DNA of 64,000 bases from Incurvaria masculella. Lineage: Eukaryota; Arthropoda; Insecta; Lepidoptera; Incurvariidae. The translations under genes and the position numbers were made by a program. Where the stretch lies: positions 16,607,001-16,671,000 of the forward strand of contig OX335658.1 in NCBI GenBank assembly GCA_946894095.1, written 5' to 3'. The notes beneath the pieces are model-generated. The model was not told where the DNA came from. It saw only the letters and a list, made by a program, of their open reading frames with translations, and did not search any database. This document shows positions 42,240-54,367 of this stretch, piece by piece. Each line of letters begins with the position of its first letter. Position 1 is the stretch's first letter.

Positions 42240-43804
42240 TTGGTTTATTACATGCTCCAAGAACAATCGTGCCATTGAGCGCCTCGATGCGATAATGTGT
42301 ATTCGGGGCAGATATCTGAACGAAACTCGGATAATTTATCCCGTCTCTAGGCCAGGCGGTCTTCATAAATGATTTTTAATATTCAATGATATTTCTTTGA
42401 ACGTTTGGTATTCTGTCGATTCATTTAATATTCGTTACGTTTGATTTAACCATTGGTGAACTATAAATGTTACGATATTTATAATGACAAATGAGTAAAT
42501 GTTTTAAGTTAATGAGTTAAGGTTTGAACCTTTATTCTTTTGTGTCATTAAAGTAAGTGCTAGTTATGCAATCATTGAATGACGGAAAAATAGATGACCA
42601 AGGCGAATGAAAGAAAGAAATGCAAGAAGACAAAATTTTGGTCATAACTTTCCAAATAAATTCATTACATTGGATCAATAAAACATAAAATAATGGTGTG
42701 TTAATGATAAGACTTATTTCTTGGAATCGTTACTTTTATTTCGTAAAATAATAAAAATGAATACTAACAAATTTATAAATTAAGTTTTCCTTAACTATCA
42801 AAATAGTATAGTTATTTGCCTTTGAAATCTCCCAGTTTGATGATGATTTTGAAGTTATAAAACATTAGGATCCTGTGTGGGAAAATACTGGTTTAGAATT
42901 AAAACAAAATCATCTTGACATATGTATTTTTATCCTATTGAAAGACATAGCTGAAAACTGATGTGGCTGTTAGTTTTCAGATAAAATTAATTTAAAAAAT
43001 AGAAAAAAAAATATCCTAATCGAGAACACTAAAGTTAACACGAAAAATAACATTTTAAATCAATCATATGTAATTTTCTAGGATTACAAATTCACACCTA
43101 AATCATTTTCTGAAAGCTAACATAGTATAAGTTTTTTTCACATTTACATTTACGAACATAGCCATTTTTTTCTTTTGTGATAATTTAGCCATTTTTCGCT
43201 GGTAATTCAGGACAGGTATGTATATCAAATATAAAATTGGCGTAGAAAGGTGTAGCTGAAATGTTCTGTCCTTTTTCATTGTAGATATCGCATAAGACCT
43301 TAAACATACCATGCAAACACCTAGCACGCACCTTAATAGCGAAAGTAGGTACTTCGACATGGATCACGTTCTTGTGCGCGCGTGACTCGACGCAGAAGCC
43401 TCGCGTAAATTGGACTATGAGAAGTTACAAACAACATTTCGCATCCGTGTACTGACGCGCAGATGTATTCATGAAAATAAGGAAAAATCCTCGGCGAATC
43501 CGAACCGCGTGTGGCTGAAACCTGCCGGTTATTGAATCCTCATAGTCAACCGTTCCGTTTCGAAGCCTTAACTTCTATTGGGTCATAGATTAAAGAGTAA
43601 GGGATAGATTGCGAACGTCATGCTAATATTGAAAAGGGACAATAGAAGTCCACAGGTGGCGTTGTAAATCACATTTCAGAATACATTAAATGAAATAGTG
43701 AATATAAATGATATTTTTTATTTAGAATGACATTACTCAATTTATAGTTAAAATTTAACGTTTTCATCACACCTAGGATGGGATACATTTTGAATCAAGC
43801 TTAG
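42240..43804. other. AT-rich non-coding stretch
   Basis: No repeat family recognised over about 1.5 kb apart from poly-A/T runs. GC-richer at 43370-43570. Small frames only. Confidence 0.45.
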
Positions 43805-44215
43805 TTTTTTTTTTATGCGACCTGACACGAATGGCTAATACCACACAACTACCGTTATGATATTAGCCCAATACACCACATTCCCGAAGGAATTTGGTGC
43901 CATGCCAGGACCTTCCCTTTATGAGCACGGCTACATTGAACTGGATGGAAAACACGGAAAATTTTTCATTGCCGCTTCGATCATCTTTTCATCCAATGCG
44001 ATGGTACCAACCCGGGCGGGCTTAAACCCTGCCACCTAGTAGGGGAAGGGGACCTACAGTTTTTCATGGATTCCGAACCATGGAGCAGCTCGCATTCGTG
44101 ACACAATGCCGATAAGTGCAACTCGGAAAGAGAAAGACAGTGGTGCAGGTCGGTATTGAACCCAGGCCTCTGGTACGCTAGGCCAGTCCCCGCGCCACTA
44201 GGCTACGAGCCGCTC
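43805..44215 (-). mobile_element. tRNA-headed SINE, copy 5 (best preserved)
   Basis: The full element on the minus strand: 'GAGCGGCTCGTAGCCTAGTG' head with box A, 'GGGTTCAATACC' box B, the complete body, and an A-run at 43805-43814. It is the reference copy for the tRNA-headed form. Confidence 0.9.
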
Positions 44216-44664
44216 AAACGAAGGTGTAACTAACGAAGGTGTAACTAATTCTGGCATTGACGAAAGATGGAGATGGTTAGAAATAGTACCATCGATATAC
44301 GCCATATTCAGCGAGTTTTGTACCTTATATGACGTCAACTATCTATATATTCTGATTTAATCTAAGATTGGGTGAAACCTGTGAAAACTTTGATGTAAGA
44401 AAACATGCAATCAAGTTCCTTTAATATTATTGTGTGATATAAAAGATGAGGCTCGCCAATAATTTTGTGTGCCTTAAATCAAGCCATTCAATGCTCAAAA
44501 CCAAGTATTCTAATAAACATTACAATCATTCATAAATATCAAGAATCGTCGTAAGGTGAAGTCGTGTGTAGTTGTGATTATGGCAGAGGCTAAATCACAA
44601 TTAGAAAAAAACTCTTAACTAATTATGTGAGTCAGTCATTTTTTTAATCTGAACTATTTTATTA
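44216..44664. other. Non-coding stretch, no gene seen
   Basis: AT-rich. A TGACGTCA site at 44330-44337 is the only motif noted. Confidence 0.4.
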
Positions 44665-44780
44665 CTTATCCCACGGACGGATGGACGGGCGGACGGACGG
44701 ACGGGCAGCGAAGGCTTAGTAATAAGTTTCCATTGGCACCTACGAAACCGGCACCTACCAGGTTACGAACCTCTAAAAAG
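44665..44780 (+). repeat. Family C remnant, copy 5
   Basis: Degenerate GGAC/GGGC units ('ACGGACGGATGGACGGGCGG'), followed by 'AGGCTTAGTAATAAG' and 'TTGGCACCTACGAA', the decayed right end of family C. Confidence 0.65.
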
Positions 44781-45349
44781 TATTTTTTTACCAACAAAAA
44801 TAACTCCATAATTTCCAAGAAATCAGCTATATATTTTAAAGGAATAACACATTATTAAGGATCGTGCGTCTATCTAGTGAAGGTCATAGGCAAAGTTTGT
44901 GGTCGCCTACGTCTAACGCAAATATGTATCTAATTAATAACTTGTAACGTTATCCTTATAGTGGAAGAGGGGACGAGCGAACCATAGCCGTCCATCAACC
45001 TCACCCCTCCCCCGCTGACACCCGCTCTTCACCCCCTCCAGGCCCGCCGTCACCCCCGCTCCGCACCCCTCCCTCACCCCCGCCCCTGCCCGCTGCCACC
45101 GAACGAGGGTCGTGGGATGACACTTATTTATTTCTTCCTTATTTATAACGGAAATTTCCCTTAATCGATCGCTAACAATTAGGATGCTCTGATGGAATAC
45201 GTGAATTTGCTGAACCTCGTATGGACACTTTGTATGAACAGGCTGATAGATTAAAGGCTCTTTATTTATTGTTTTAGATACATTTGTCCTTTCGAAGAAT
45301 CCTGAGAATAGCTGAACACAGTTGAAACGATAATAATCTAGGTCAGTTG
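44781..45349. other. Non-coding, with a C-rich tract
   Basis: 44990-45110 is almost all C with T/A/G interruptions ('CACCCCCGCCCCTGCCCGCT'), so the minus strand is G-rich. A 150-codon minus frame crossing it starts inside a MITE and is composition-driven, so it is not called. Confidence 0.4.
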
Positions 45350-45994
45350 TATTCAGAGTGAGCGGACTATGTTTAAGGCGGCCCAACCCTGCGGGCCTAA
45401 CTCATTTGCGGGCACGGTACAAAACCGTGCTGTTGCGCTCTGGGACCTTCTCTGTTTCAAAGAATAAGACAGGCTCCGTGATGAGGAAGATGCAACATAT
45501 CCACAAAAAAGAAAATGTGCATAGTGTATGATTTGGTAAGATTTACGAAAATTTTAATTTCAAAACAACTTATAGCTAAAAGTAAACCACGACCGCTGTA
45601 GTCAAAAATCTAACAAAAACCAAATAGATCATAAATCTTGATTAAATAAGCTATGTCTGATGACTAATCTTTTTACGATGTTCTTACTTTATCATTGCGT
45701 AATTCACCTCCAAAGTTATCGTATAAAACGCGCGAAAAATCCGAACTTTCGGACCTTATAACTTAGAAACCAAACACAATTTTACAATGCCAATGGTCAT
45801 CAGACATCTTGTTCGATCAAATAAAGCTATTTTGAGCAAAATTTTGGATCTCTGACAAGAAATATGGGCGTGATCTTCTTTCCCCTTTTGTATGGGGAGA
45901 TGAGCGGGTTGGGCCACCTTAATACGCCGGACGATTTTGATATGGTTAGTCCGGTGCTAATCTCGTACTAAGTTTTGACATGTGCTCTTCGAAT
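45350..45994. mobile_element. MITE family P, copy 2, split by family A copy 5
   Basis: The left 'TATTCAGAGTGAGCGGACTA' piece and the right piece ('GGTTAGTCCGGTGCTAATCT', then 'GTACTAAGTTTTGACATGTG') together reconstruct the P element of 7777-7882 in opposite orientation, with the 550-bp family A MITE between them. Confidence 0.7.
45373..45922 (-). mobile_element. Family A MITE, copy 5
   Basis: TTAA borders (45373-45376 and 45919-45922). A full-length interior with an intact terminal hairpin GCACGGTACAAAACCGTGC. Confidence 0.9.
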
Positions 45995-46200
45995 ACTAGT
46001 TGTTGTGATTAGCGAATAGAACTTTTACATCGTTAGATGCCACTGTTAAATGAAACTTTTATTTTGAAATATTTAAGAAAACCAATATAGCTAATATTCT
46101 GAAAATGTTTTCGCAGCAACTAATATGTTTCACATTTATAATGACGAATCCTAGGATCGAAGGCGTAAAGTGCAATAGTTGCGATCCTGCAATACGCTGA
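45995..46200. mobile_element. Family H relic, copy 2
   Basis: 'TCGTTAGATGCCACTGTTAA', 'TTCTGAAAATGTTTTCGCAG' and 'GCGTAAAGTGCAATAGTTGC' parallel the interior and right arm of family H copy 1. Confidence 0.5.
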
Positions 46201-46394
46201 GATGTTATAAAACGTAAAATATGAAAAATTGTTTGCGTCATCGCAATTATTAAAACACAATATATGTATTATTTTATGAGTCTTTGTAGGTAGTGTAAAA
46301 TGTACATGCATGCATATTTAACACATAATTTGAGGTCAAGCAGCGCCATCTAATTTTCAGAATTGTTATCAAGTTTGAAAAAAAGGGAAAAAAA

Positions 46395-46470
46395 ATCGTC
46401 CGGACATTCGTGTGAAGCAGAATTCGAATCTGTGTCTCTAACCGCGGAGCTATCCCATTTTTTTTCCTTT
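46395..46470 (-). repeat. tRNA-like relic
   Basis: Minus strand: 'GGATAGCTCCGCGGTTAGAG' (A-box-like) then 'AGATTCGAATTCTG' (B-box-like), closer together than in a true tRNA. Most likely a deleted SINE head or tRNA pseudogene. Confidence 0.35.
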
Positions 46471-47482
46471 TTCTTCTACTAGATGACGTTGAATTCGTGT
46501 TACGAAGCTAACCTTACCTGACCCTACACTAAGGAATTTCGACTGCAATTATTTAGGTATGAACCTAATTCTTGTCGTCATAGTAGTCGATTTATTGGTT
46601 TCCGACCCTAAATTAGGCCCGGATTTAACCTAATATTGTGTTTATATATTAAGTTGTTTGTTAGATATGTGAAATGCAGCAGTGCCAGTGCAGGAAGGTT
46701 CCGGCGGGACATGCTTTTTAAAAACTTGAAAAAATCGTCCCCAATTTTTTTAAATATATTATTTCAACGTGTATTACTTCGACTAATTTTATAAAAGAAA
46801 ATATTTTCACGTTTCTGATTCTATCACACCATATCGGCCCAAAGGTTAAGCGTTAATTTTGTAGACAGATACATTGTCGAGGGTGAGCCTTTTAGAGCAG
46901 CCCACGTGCTACAATAATTCAGTCCGAGATATCCGCCCAATACGATCCGAGCGAAGCCGGGTACCTTAGCTTAGAATTACACGTACGAAGATTTGAACAG
47001 TCCGATGAGTCCGTAACACGTGTGACCCGTAAAGCCCTCTCCGCAAACATGATAAATCGAAAGATCCGCCTGGCAGCCCTAAATAATTACCGCAGCACAC
47101 AAACCCTATTGGTACAATCTTCGAAAAGTTAACCTTTATAAACAGCGGTCGCCTCCCCGGGCACACTCTAATGGCTTTGCTCTTTAATCAAAATCATATT
47201 TGAGGCGACGCGGTGGCATAAAGGCCTCTGCGCGTTGGCTCAACGCAAAAAGGGATTTCGCAGACTCTCATTTGCGAAAACAATCTTCGCTGAAACAGCC
47301 GGGTAATGTAGTAGCTTGTGTGGCGAGGGAAATTGTTCACAGGTTTACTTAGATTTTAATGCCGCCGCCGTGATGACTTTTTAAATCATTTAAGTCACGC
47401 TGTTGCAGCATAAAAATGTTTTTAGATCACTTCAGTACCTGTTTTCAAGAAAAGTGCGACAGGATGCTAGCATCATCTTATT
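46471..47482. other. Non-coding stretch, no gene seen
   Basis: GC-richer, unique-looking at 46860-47330. Only short frames. Confidence 0.4.
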
Positions 47483-47692
47483 ATCTCGGGCCGATTTTTC
47501 AATCATCAGTTAGTACTTATCGGACTATTAGTACAAATTTACGTTTGTCAAAAGAGGCATAGTCAATACCGGAGAATTATATCTTAATAATAATATGGAC
47601 CTGATATAACGGATAGATAAGCAGAGGCGTAAATATATCATCAGAATAGTTATCTAGCTGTTTATCTGATCATTGAAAAATCAGCCCGAGAA
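47483..47692. mobile_element. MITE family W (about 210 bp)
   Basis: The left end TCTCGGGCCGATTTTTCAAT and the right end ATTGAAAAATCAGCCCGAGA are inverse complements with one difference. Pairing resumes inside (ATCAG / CTGAT). Confidence 0.75.
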
Positions 47693-49102
47693 GAATAAAT
47701 ATGTTTTTACATTGTGTAAGTCACTTTAATTTTCATGTATTGGCTTTGACTTACTTGCTACATACAAGATTAACTCTTTGGGTATTTAAGATAAAAAATG
47801 ATTAGGTGAGCATTGCATATGAATCAAGGATTTGTTTTCTGACAAAATGTAATTAAGTGCGTCATACTTTTTTCCGCTATTTTTGCTATAACTCCTCAAA
47901 AATAGGAATTTAGAAACTAAAATTGTATTAGCGAGCGCACTAAGCTGTTTTGTATTCCATGTCATAACAACAGTCAGTTAAATAAGACTATTATTTGTGA
48001 GATAATTATGAATCATATTTCAAAAAATAGGTAGTTGTGAATGGAAACGTTACTGCACCTATTCACACAATATATGTTCAGCTCATTTTTATATTATTAT
48101 TTTTTATTAAATTAAATACTGTTCAATGTGATCGCAAGTTTTTGTTGCTAAACTGATTCTTTAGGAAGTAATGGCAGAAATAGCAACAAACGACCGTGGC
48201 TCCCTCTAATTTGACGCACACACTGCTGCTCTTAGCAAAATTTAATTAAAAGACAATATTTACTAAATTTAGAATAGTAATATTTTACCTAAAATATTAC
48301 GACTCGTTGGATGGATATTATTTTTTAAAGTTCTTCATAGAGGACATCGCCATCTAACTTGTGAGCCCGTACATAAGCTGAAGTGCATTGATCAGAATGT
48401 CATAGTTTCATTATTTTTGCTTAGAAAATGAGAAATGCTATGCTAATCGTAAGTGTCAATCTTTCATAGGTTTTCTTCGAATTTCCCGATTCCCGTGCAA
48501 CGTTTTGAGTAAACGACAAAAATACGTATCGATTTATATACATTTTAATACAAAATATTTGTTTTTATACGTATGCTTATTTTTTTCCAAACATGGCTAA
48601 CAATGTCAAGAATTAGAATCACAAAAATATTTTAAAAATCATGCATAATGCTACCGCAAAAATGTATTCAATATTTTTTTAAGGTTTCTCTCTAACTCTT
48701 GCCTTTCCGACTCTTAACAATTGTGAACCAATTACGGTAATTTTATTTTTCAGTGATATAATTGAATTAAAACTAATATGAACCAATTCAACGTTAAACG
48801 GGTTGATTTAATAAACGCTTACATTGTTACTATTCACACATTAACATGCCTCTGCATTATAATTTGATTAGATGTTATGACACAAACCGATGGCACAAAA
48901 TTATTAATAAACGGTTTCACGAAGGATTTCCATATCCATTCAATGTGTATTCATATCCCAAACAATGAGGTTGTGGTCGGTTGAAACGTTTATATTGGGT
49001 ACGCTGATTCAATAGGCTAAGCCTGGATAAATCAGTTTGTGAAGCAAGTCTGTGACAAATATTATGTGTTGATGTTGTGTGTGAGACTCGCCGTCTTCGA
49101 TT
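47693..49102. other. AT-rich non-coding stretch
   Basis: About 1.4 kb without recognised repeats or supported frames. Confidence 0.45.
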
Positions 49103-49441
49103 CGACCGGTCAAGTGCGAGTCGGGCTCGCACCCGAACGGTTCCGTACCAACGTACACGATTTAACGCGTTTTTTTGTATGGGGGTCCCCTTTAATTTGT
49201 ATTATTATTGAATTGTACCTATTTGGTGTTAAAGTGGCGAAATAAATACACACTCTGTGATAATTTCAGCTGCTACCTATTACGGTTTATGAGATACAAC
49301 CCTGTGACAGATGGACGGACGGACGGACGGACGGACGGACGGACTGACGGACGGACGGACGGATGTACGGACGGACGGACGGACAGCGCAGGCTTAGTAA
49401 AAGGGTTCTGTTGGCACCCTTTGGGTATGGAACCCTAAAAA
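49103..49441 (+). repeat. Family C repeat with (GGAC)n array, copy 6
   Basis: Runs from 'CGACCGGTCAAGTGCGAGTC' to 'GGGTATGGAACCCTAAAAAC'. The array of about 17 GGAC-type units at 49313-49383 produces open frames of 'DGRT' on one strand and 'SVRP' on the other, which are artefacts. Confidence 0.9.
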
Positions 49442-50879
49442 CTACCAACTCAACTGAATCGCACATGGCCGCACGCAAATATAGCTGCGGACGTATTGAA
49501 GTGTTTACAACTATCAATGACAATTACTACAATGCGGCAGAGTCGCTGTAACGGGCATGTGCCACTTCTCCTTCATTTTCTCTTCTGCGGTTAAAATCCT
49601 GCGGCAATATGAATAAAACATGCATTGCACGCAAAAAATTGAATCACCACTTGTTCCTGCGTCGTTAATCAGCGGAGTCACATCTCCACGACAATGCGCG
49701 CCCGTTCGGCTTTTTATAACGGAACGCCTAGTTTTTTCGCTTTTTTGTTGTTAGCATTCATCCGCTTCCTGTTACCATTTGTATCCGTCAGAGGACGCCA
49801 CAAGCGTATGTAGAGTGAACATGCTTTCCAGATAAAATGTTCTACACTATTGACTAATTTAAGCTAGGACGCCTCACACCCCGTGGAGGAATTGCTATGT
49901 AAATAGTGGGAAAGTACGTTTGACATATAATATGCCAAGCTATTAACTTATATAAGCGTTAATATCTCGTCCAGATTTCCCATTTTCTCATATACTTGAT
50001 TAAAATATAGTGACAGGATTAACATAGTATAGTAATACAGAAGGACTGGCCTAGAGAAAGTACAAAGTTGCACTTGTAATCGCAGTTAAGAATTCTGCTG
50101 CCTCAAGTTTGCTGTCGCCTCACCATCATCTCTCCAGGAAAGCAGAGTCGTCAAATTCCTTCACTTAGTTTACGAAAAACCTATTTTTAATTTATATGTG
50201 GGAATAAATAAATAAGTAGTTGCGTTATGCCCTAACTCAGTGTAATCCTTGCAGCGATGAAAAACTTCTACCTCCTAAGTCGCAAGCTAGAGTGTACTCG
50301 TAGATCCAACCTACGCAGATATTAACAGAACAAATGTTGGTATTTTTAAATAAATTTGAGATAAATTTTGCGTGGTTTATTCATTATTTTAACATTATTT
50401 ATTTATTTATATTCCGAAATTTTCGATAGTTTATTAATTTTCAACGAAAATTTCTCGAAACATGTAATATGGATACAAAAGTGATCGAGGATCAATTTGT
50501 TATCAAAATGCTATGAATACCACCACTGCATCCACGTTATTATTAATACTTTTTAGTAGGGCATAAATACCTTTTGTATGGGCCGTATTCGTCCTTTTTC
50601 ACGAGACAGTGTCGTGGAGATTTGAAATACCAAATCACAGTATTCCAAGTCAACGGGAAGTACCGTGTTGTCACAAATACGTTAGAGATTATCGAAACAC
50701 ATATAGGCCGTGTCTTTTAAATGTATTAAGAATAAACGGGTAATTGTTCTTTTTTTATTTAGTTGTGCTGCAATACCTTGCTTTTTGTCCAATTTCATTA
50801 ATCTAACTAAGCAGAAAATATACTTTATCAGTGATTCGGCGAGTATAAAGAAATATGATTTAGCTGGCAGTATCTGTCA
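49442..50879. other. Non-coding stretch, no gene seen
   Basis: Mixed AT-rich and complex sequence, without supported features. Confidence 0.45.
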
Positions 50880-51429
50880 TTAAGGTGGCCCAACCCGCTC
50901 ATCTCCCCATACAAAAGGGGAAAGAAGATCACGCCCATATTTCTTGTCAGAGATCCAAAATTTTGCTCAAAATAGCTTTATTTGATCGAACTAGATGTCT
51001 GATGACCATTGGCATTGTAAAATTGTGTTTGGTTTCTGAGTTATAAGGTCCGAAAGTTCGAATTTTTCGCGCGTTTTAAACAATAACTTTGGAAGTGGAT
51101 TACACAATGATAAAGTAAGAACATCGTAAAAACATTAGTCATCAGACATAGCTTATTTAATCAAGATTTATGATCTATATGGTTTTTGTTAGATTTTTGA
51201 CTACAGCGGTCGTGGTTTACTTTTAGCTATAAGTCGTTTTAAAATAAAAAATTTCGTAAATCTTACCAAATCATACACTATGCACATATTCTTTTTTGTG
51301 GACATGTTGCATCTTCCTCATCACGGAGCCTGTCTTATTCTTTGAAACAGAGAAGGTCCCAGAGCGCAACAGCACGGTTTTGTACCGTGCCCGCGAATGA
51401 GTTAGGCCCGCCGGGTTGGGCCACCTTAA
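50880..51429 (+). mobile_element. Family A MITE, copy 6
   Basis: TTAA borders, full length, with terminal hairpin AGCACGGTTTTGTACCGTGC near the right end. Confidence 0.92.
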
Positions 51430-52114
51430 CTGCGTTGACTTAGATACTATAACTTCATTCAAATTTTAACTCGATAACTCTACCCGACCTATAACCCTGA
51501 AAATACGTCTTGCCAAACGAACGGCCAGACGGACGACTTTTATAATGGTATTGTCCTTTTGAAGTAGGGAATCGGAAATGTAGAAACAAGCTACTAAGAA
51601 GCGAGTAAAATATCTTATCAAAAATATTTTCGTATAGCCTATTTTGTATTTCAGGAAAAGTTTTAATCATATTGAAATCGAACGAAATCTGTCATTATAA
51701 TTTATTTAAATGTATTCTCATTTAAACTTATTTCAAATTAAGTCGTCCCGTCCCCGTCTTTAGTGAAAATCCCTCTGGAAAACTGAATGTTTTAAGACTA
51801 TTATTAATGAGTAAAAAAACTTTGACATTGACTAATAAAACTAAAATATTAGATGAATAATAAGAAGAAAACATTGTAACAAAACAAATATCATATGTTT
51901 AGTACGAGTTCGTCCCTCCGCTGTAGAAAAATAATGTATTGTTTGATTGGCGAATGGATTTTATGGAGTTATTAAAGCATGAAGCAGTTTAAGTGAATTC
52001 GTGTATTTTAATCAATACATTTGGAAGAAAAGAGAGAGATGGAGAAGATACTTCCTAAGTTGTATCAAAGAAGTCACATGTATCTTCCCGCACCCACAAG
52101 CCTTCTTTAACAAG
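51430..52114. other. AT-rich non-coding stretch
   Basis: No supported feature. Confidence 0.45.
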
Positions 52115-52345
52115 TCAGTCAGTCAATCAGTCAGCGTGTTTGCGTCCACTGCTGGACATATCCTCTCCAATTATTCTCCAGTCCTCCCGGCTCTCGCGCG
52201 GTACGGTACCACTGCTTTCCGCCGGCGCACTTGATGTCGTCGTCCCACCTGGCGGGTGGTGTTCCCACACTCCGTTTTCCTGTCCACGGCCGCCAGTGTA
52301 GGACACGGTTACTCGGTCGACCTCTCAACAAGGGACTTGGTGAAC
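52115..52345 (-). pseudogene. RTE-like LINE C-terminal remnant, copy 2
   Basis: A minus-strand frame (52131-52355) encodes 'VLHWRPWTGKRSVGTPPARW' followed by DDIK and, near the end, 'YVQQWT', the C-terminal signature of insect RTE-like LINE proteins. About 75 codons survive, so it is a 5'-truncated insertion. Better preserved than the related 19670-19862 copy. Confidence 0.8.
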
Positions 52346-53351
52346 CATTGGGCAAAGATCTTTAGAACTAGAAGAACAGATTCCTCTTTAAAGGTACAAA
52401 GCATGCTCAAAGCATACTACAGATGCTGAAAAGAGTCGTATTTATTACTTAAAAGGCACGTTACATCATACACTGGATCCGAGGATCGGCTCCTAATTCC
52501 TGATCCTGTGGCCCTTGCACCCCATTTCAGCTCCAAGGGCGCGGCTCGTGTCACCCGATCCGCATAGAGAGGATACGGTGGCGCGGGACATCTGTGTCCA
52601 TACAGAAAACCAGATTAGTTGTTTCTCAAATTTATTTATGATATTCATTCTGCAGGCAGAAATAATATTAATAACTACGTTTGTTGTTTTTGTGTTTGTT
52701 GTAGAGACAGCGCCAACTGCTTTGTATTAAATTAATTGTAAATAAAAGTTTCTAATTAATTGTGTAATACCTAAGTTTCGTAAGTATTTTTTAGAAGCAG
52801 TGCTTGGACAATAATATTGTGCTTTACGAACAATGTTCAGATACCATTTCTGTTATCTCAACGTATTATAAAATGGGGCTATATTAAAACGCGTTTAATT
52901 ATCAGGGAGAGATCTAGTCTAATTCAAAAATATTACTTCACATAACTGTGGGATGGATTTACAACTCAGCATCTAAATTATCTACATCAAAGAGCCGCGT
53001 CATGGGAAGAGTAGTCGGTAGGTAACGAAACCTTATCTCTAGTCTTCAGAGTATGTACACAAAGCGAGCGTTTCGAAAGTTTTATTTCTAGTCCGAGGAA
53101 AATTTTCATCTCGTTAAAATTTTGTTTTAGTGACATATTTTTTTTAGTTATTCTGAAATAAGGACATTATCAACATTCAATATCTTTATTTTAAGATAAA
53201 CACATGGTTTTGCTTCGTTGCAAGTAAGGAAAAATATATTTTTCAGAGATAGGTGCAAATAATTAAAAAGCTATGTGACGCCACATCATTATTTTTTTAA
53301 GATACTAATAACTTTAAATTGCAATCGTAGCAGCCAAGTTTGCAGCACTTG
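52346..53351. other. Non-coding stretch, no gene seen
   Basis: A GC-richer part at 52490-52600; otherwise AT-rich. No gene supported. Confidence 0.45.
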
Positions 53352-53600
53352 TAATTTTTAGAGTTCCGTACACAAAGGGTGACAACAGAACCCTATTACT
53401 AAGCCTCCGTTGTCCGTCCGTCTGTACTTTTGTCTGTCCATCCGTCGGTCCGTCCGTCTGTATCTCATAAACCGAAATAAGTAAAATTAAAAAAATATAA
53501 AAAATTAAGGTGGCCCCATACAAAAAACATTTTGTTTTAAATCTTGTACTATGGTACGGAATCCTTCGTGTGTGAGTCCGACTTAAACTTGAAAGTGCTC
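53352..53600 (-). repeat. Family C repeat, copy 7
   Basis: 'AGAGTTCCGTACACAAAGGG' through degenerate GTCC units to 'TTCGTGTGTGAGTCCGACTT'. It contains 'TTAAGGTGGCCCC' at 53506-53518, resembling a family A terminus. Confidence 0.8.
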
Positions 53601-53751
53601 GAAACATTTCATAGCATATTTCACACTCACCAGTTATGAGCAAAGACAGTAAGTTGTTTCAGCACTAACTATTCGAGACGTAAAATGTAAATTTGATTAT
53701 TCCGTCACTGAATTACTCAACCACTCATCATTTACAACAAAAAAAACTAAT

Positions 53752-54367
53752 TTAACAAAAAAAATAACCGACTTCAAAGGAAAAGCACTAAAAAGTAAAA
53801 AATAATTTTCATTTTTGTAGTTACGATTTCTGTTATTTTTTGAGTCGGCGTCAGCCAATCAAGAGAACCTAACCTAACCTAACCTAACCTAACCTAACCT
53901 TGGCTGACACCGACTCAAAAAATTACGTAACTACAAAAATGAAAATTATTTTTTACTTTTTAGTGCTTTTCCTTTGAAGTCGGTTATTTTTTTTGTTAAA
54001 TTTGTTTTTTTATTTGTTTATTCTTAGTGAATCTGAAGTAAACTTACTAATTTGTACACGTCCTTTCCAATAAAAAAAGAATCACTGAAATCGGTTGGCG
54101 TTATATTGAGTTATTCGTCGATTTGTCGCGCACATCTTAATACAAATTTAAGATTTTTATGATTTTCTCATGGATATCATTGTCAGAACTTAACCAAATT
54201 AAAATGGGACCACTTGGGAAGCACTAGCTATCATTTAAAAAAATAATCATCAAAATCGGTTCACCCAGGCAAAAGTTACGAGGTAACAAACATAAAAAAA
54301 AAACAAAAAAAACAAAAAAAAACATACAGACGAATTGATAACCTCCTCCTTTTTTGAAGTCGGTTAA
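53752..54367. mobile_element. Family D element with (CCTAA)6 hairpin, copy 2
   Basis: Same architecture as 39443-40117: arms at about 53763-53852 and 53904-53993, six CCTAA units (53868-53897), extra inner pairing GTCAGCCAA / TTGGCTGAC, the conserved tail and the terminal 'TTTTTGAAGTCGGTTAA'. Confidence 0.85.
53868..53897. repeat. Telomere-type repeat (CCTAA)6
   Basis: Six perfect CCTAA units inside the second family D hairpin. Confidence 0.95.

Noticed and set aside
44934..45386. 150-codon minus-strand frame as a gene
   Set aside because: Its start lies in family A MITE sequence and its end in a C-rich low-complexity tract; composition explains the openness.
49208..49523. Repetitive DGRT / SVRP proteins
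   Set aside because: Translation of the GGAC microsatellite in family C; the same pseudo-protein arises in any copy with an array.
53506..53518. A ninth family A copy (TTAAGGTGGCCCC)
   Set aside because: Only the terminal 12 bases match, and the sequence continues as family C ('CCATACAAAAAACAT'), so it is probably coincidence.
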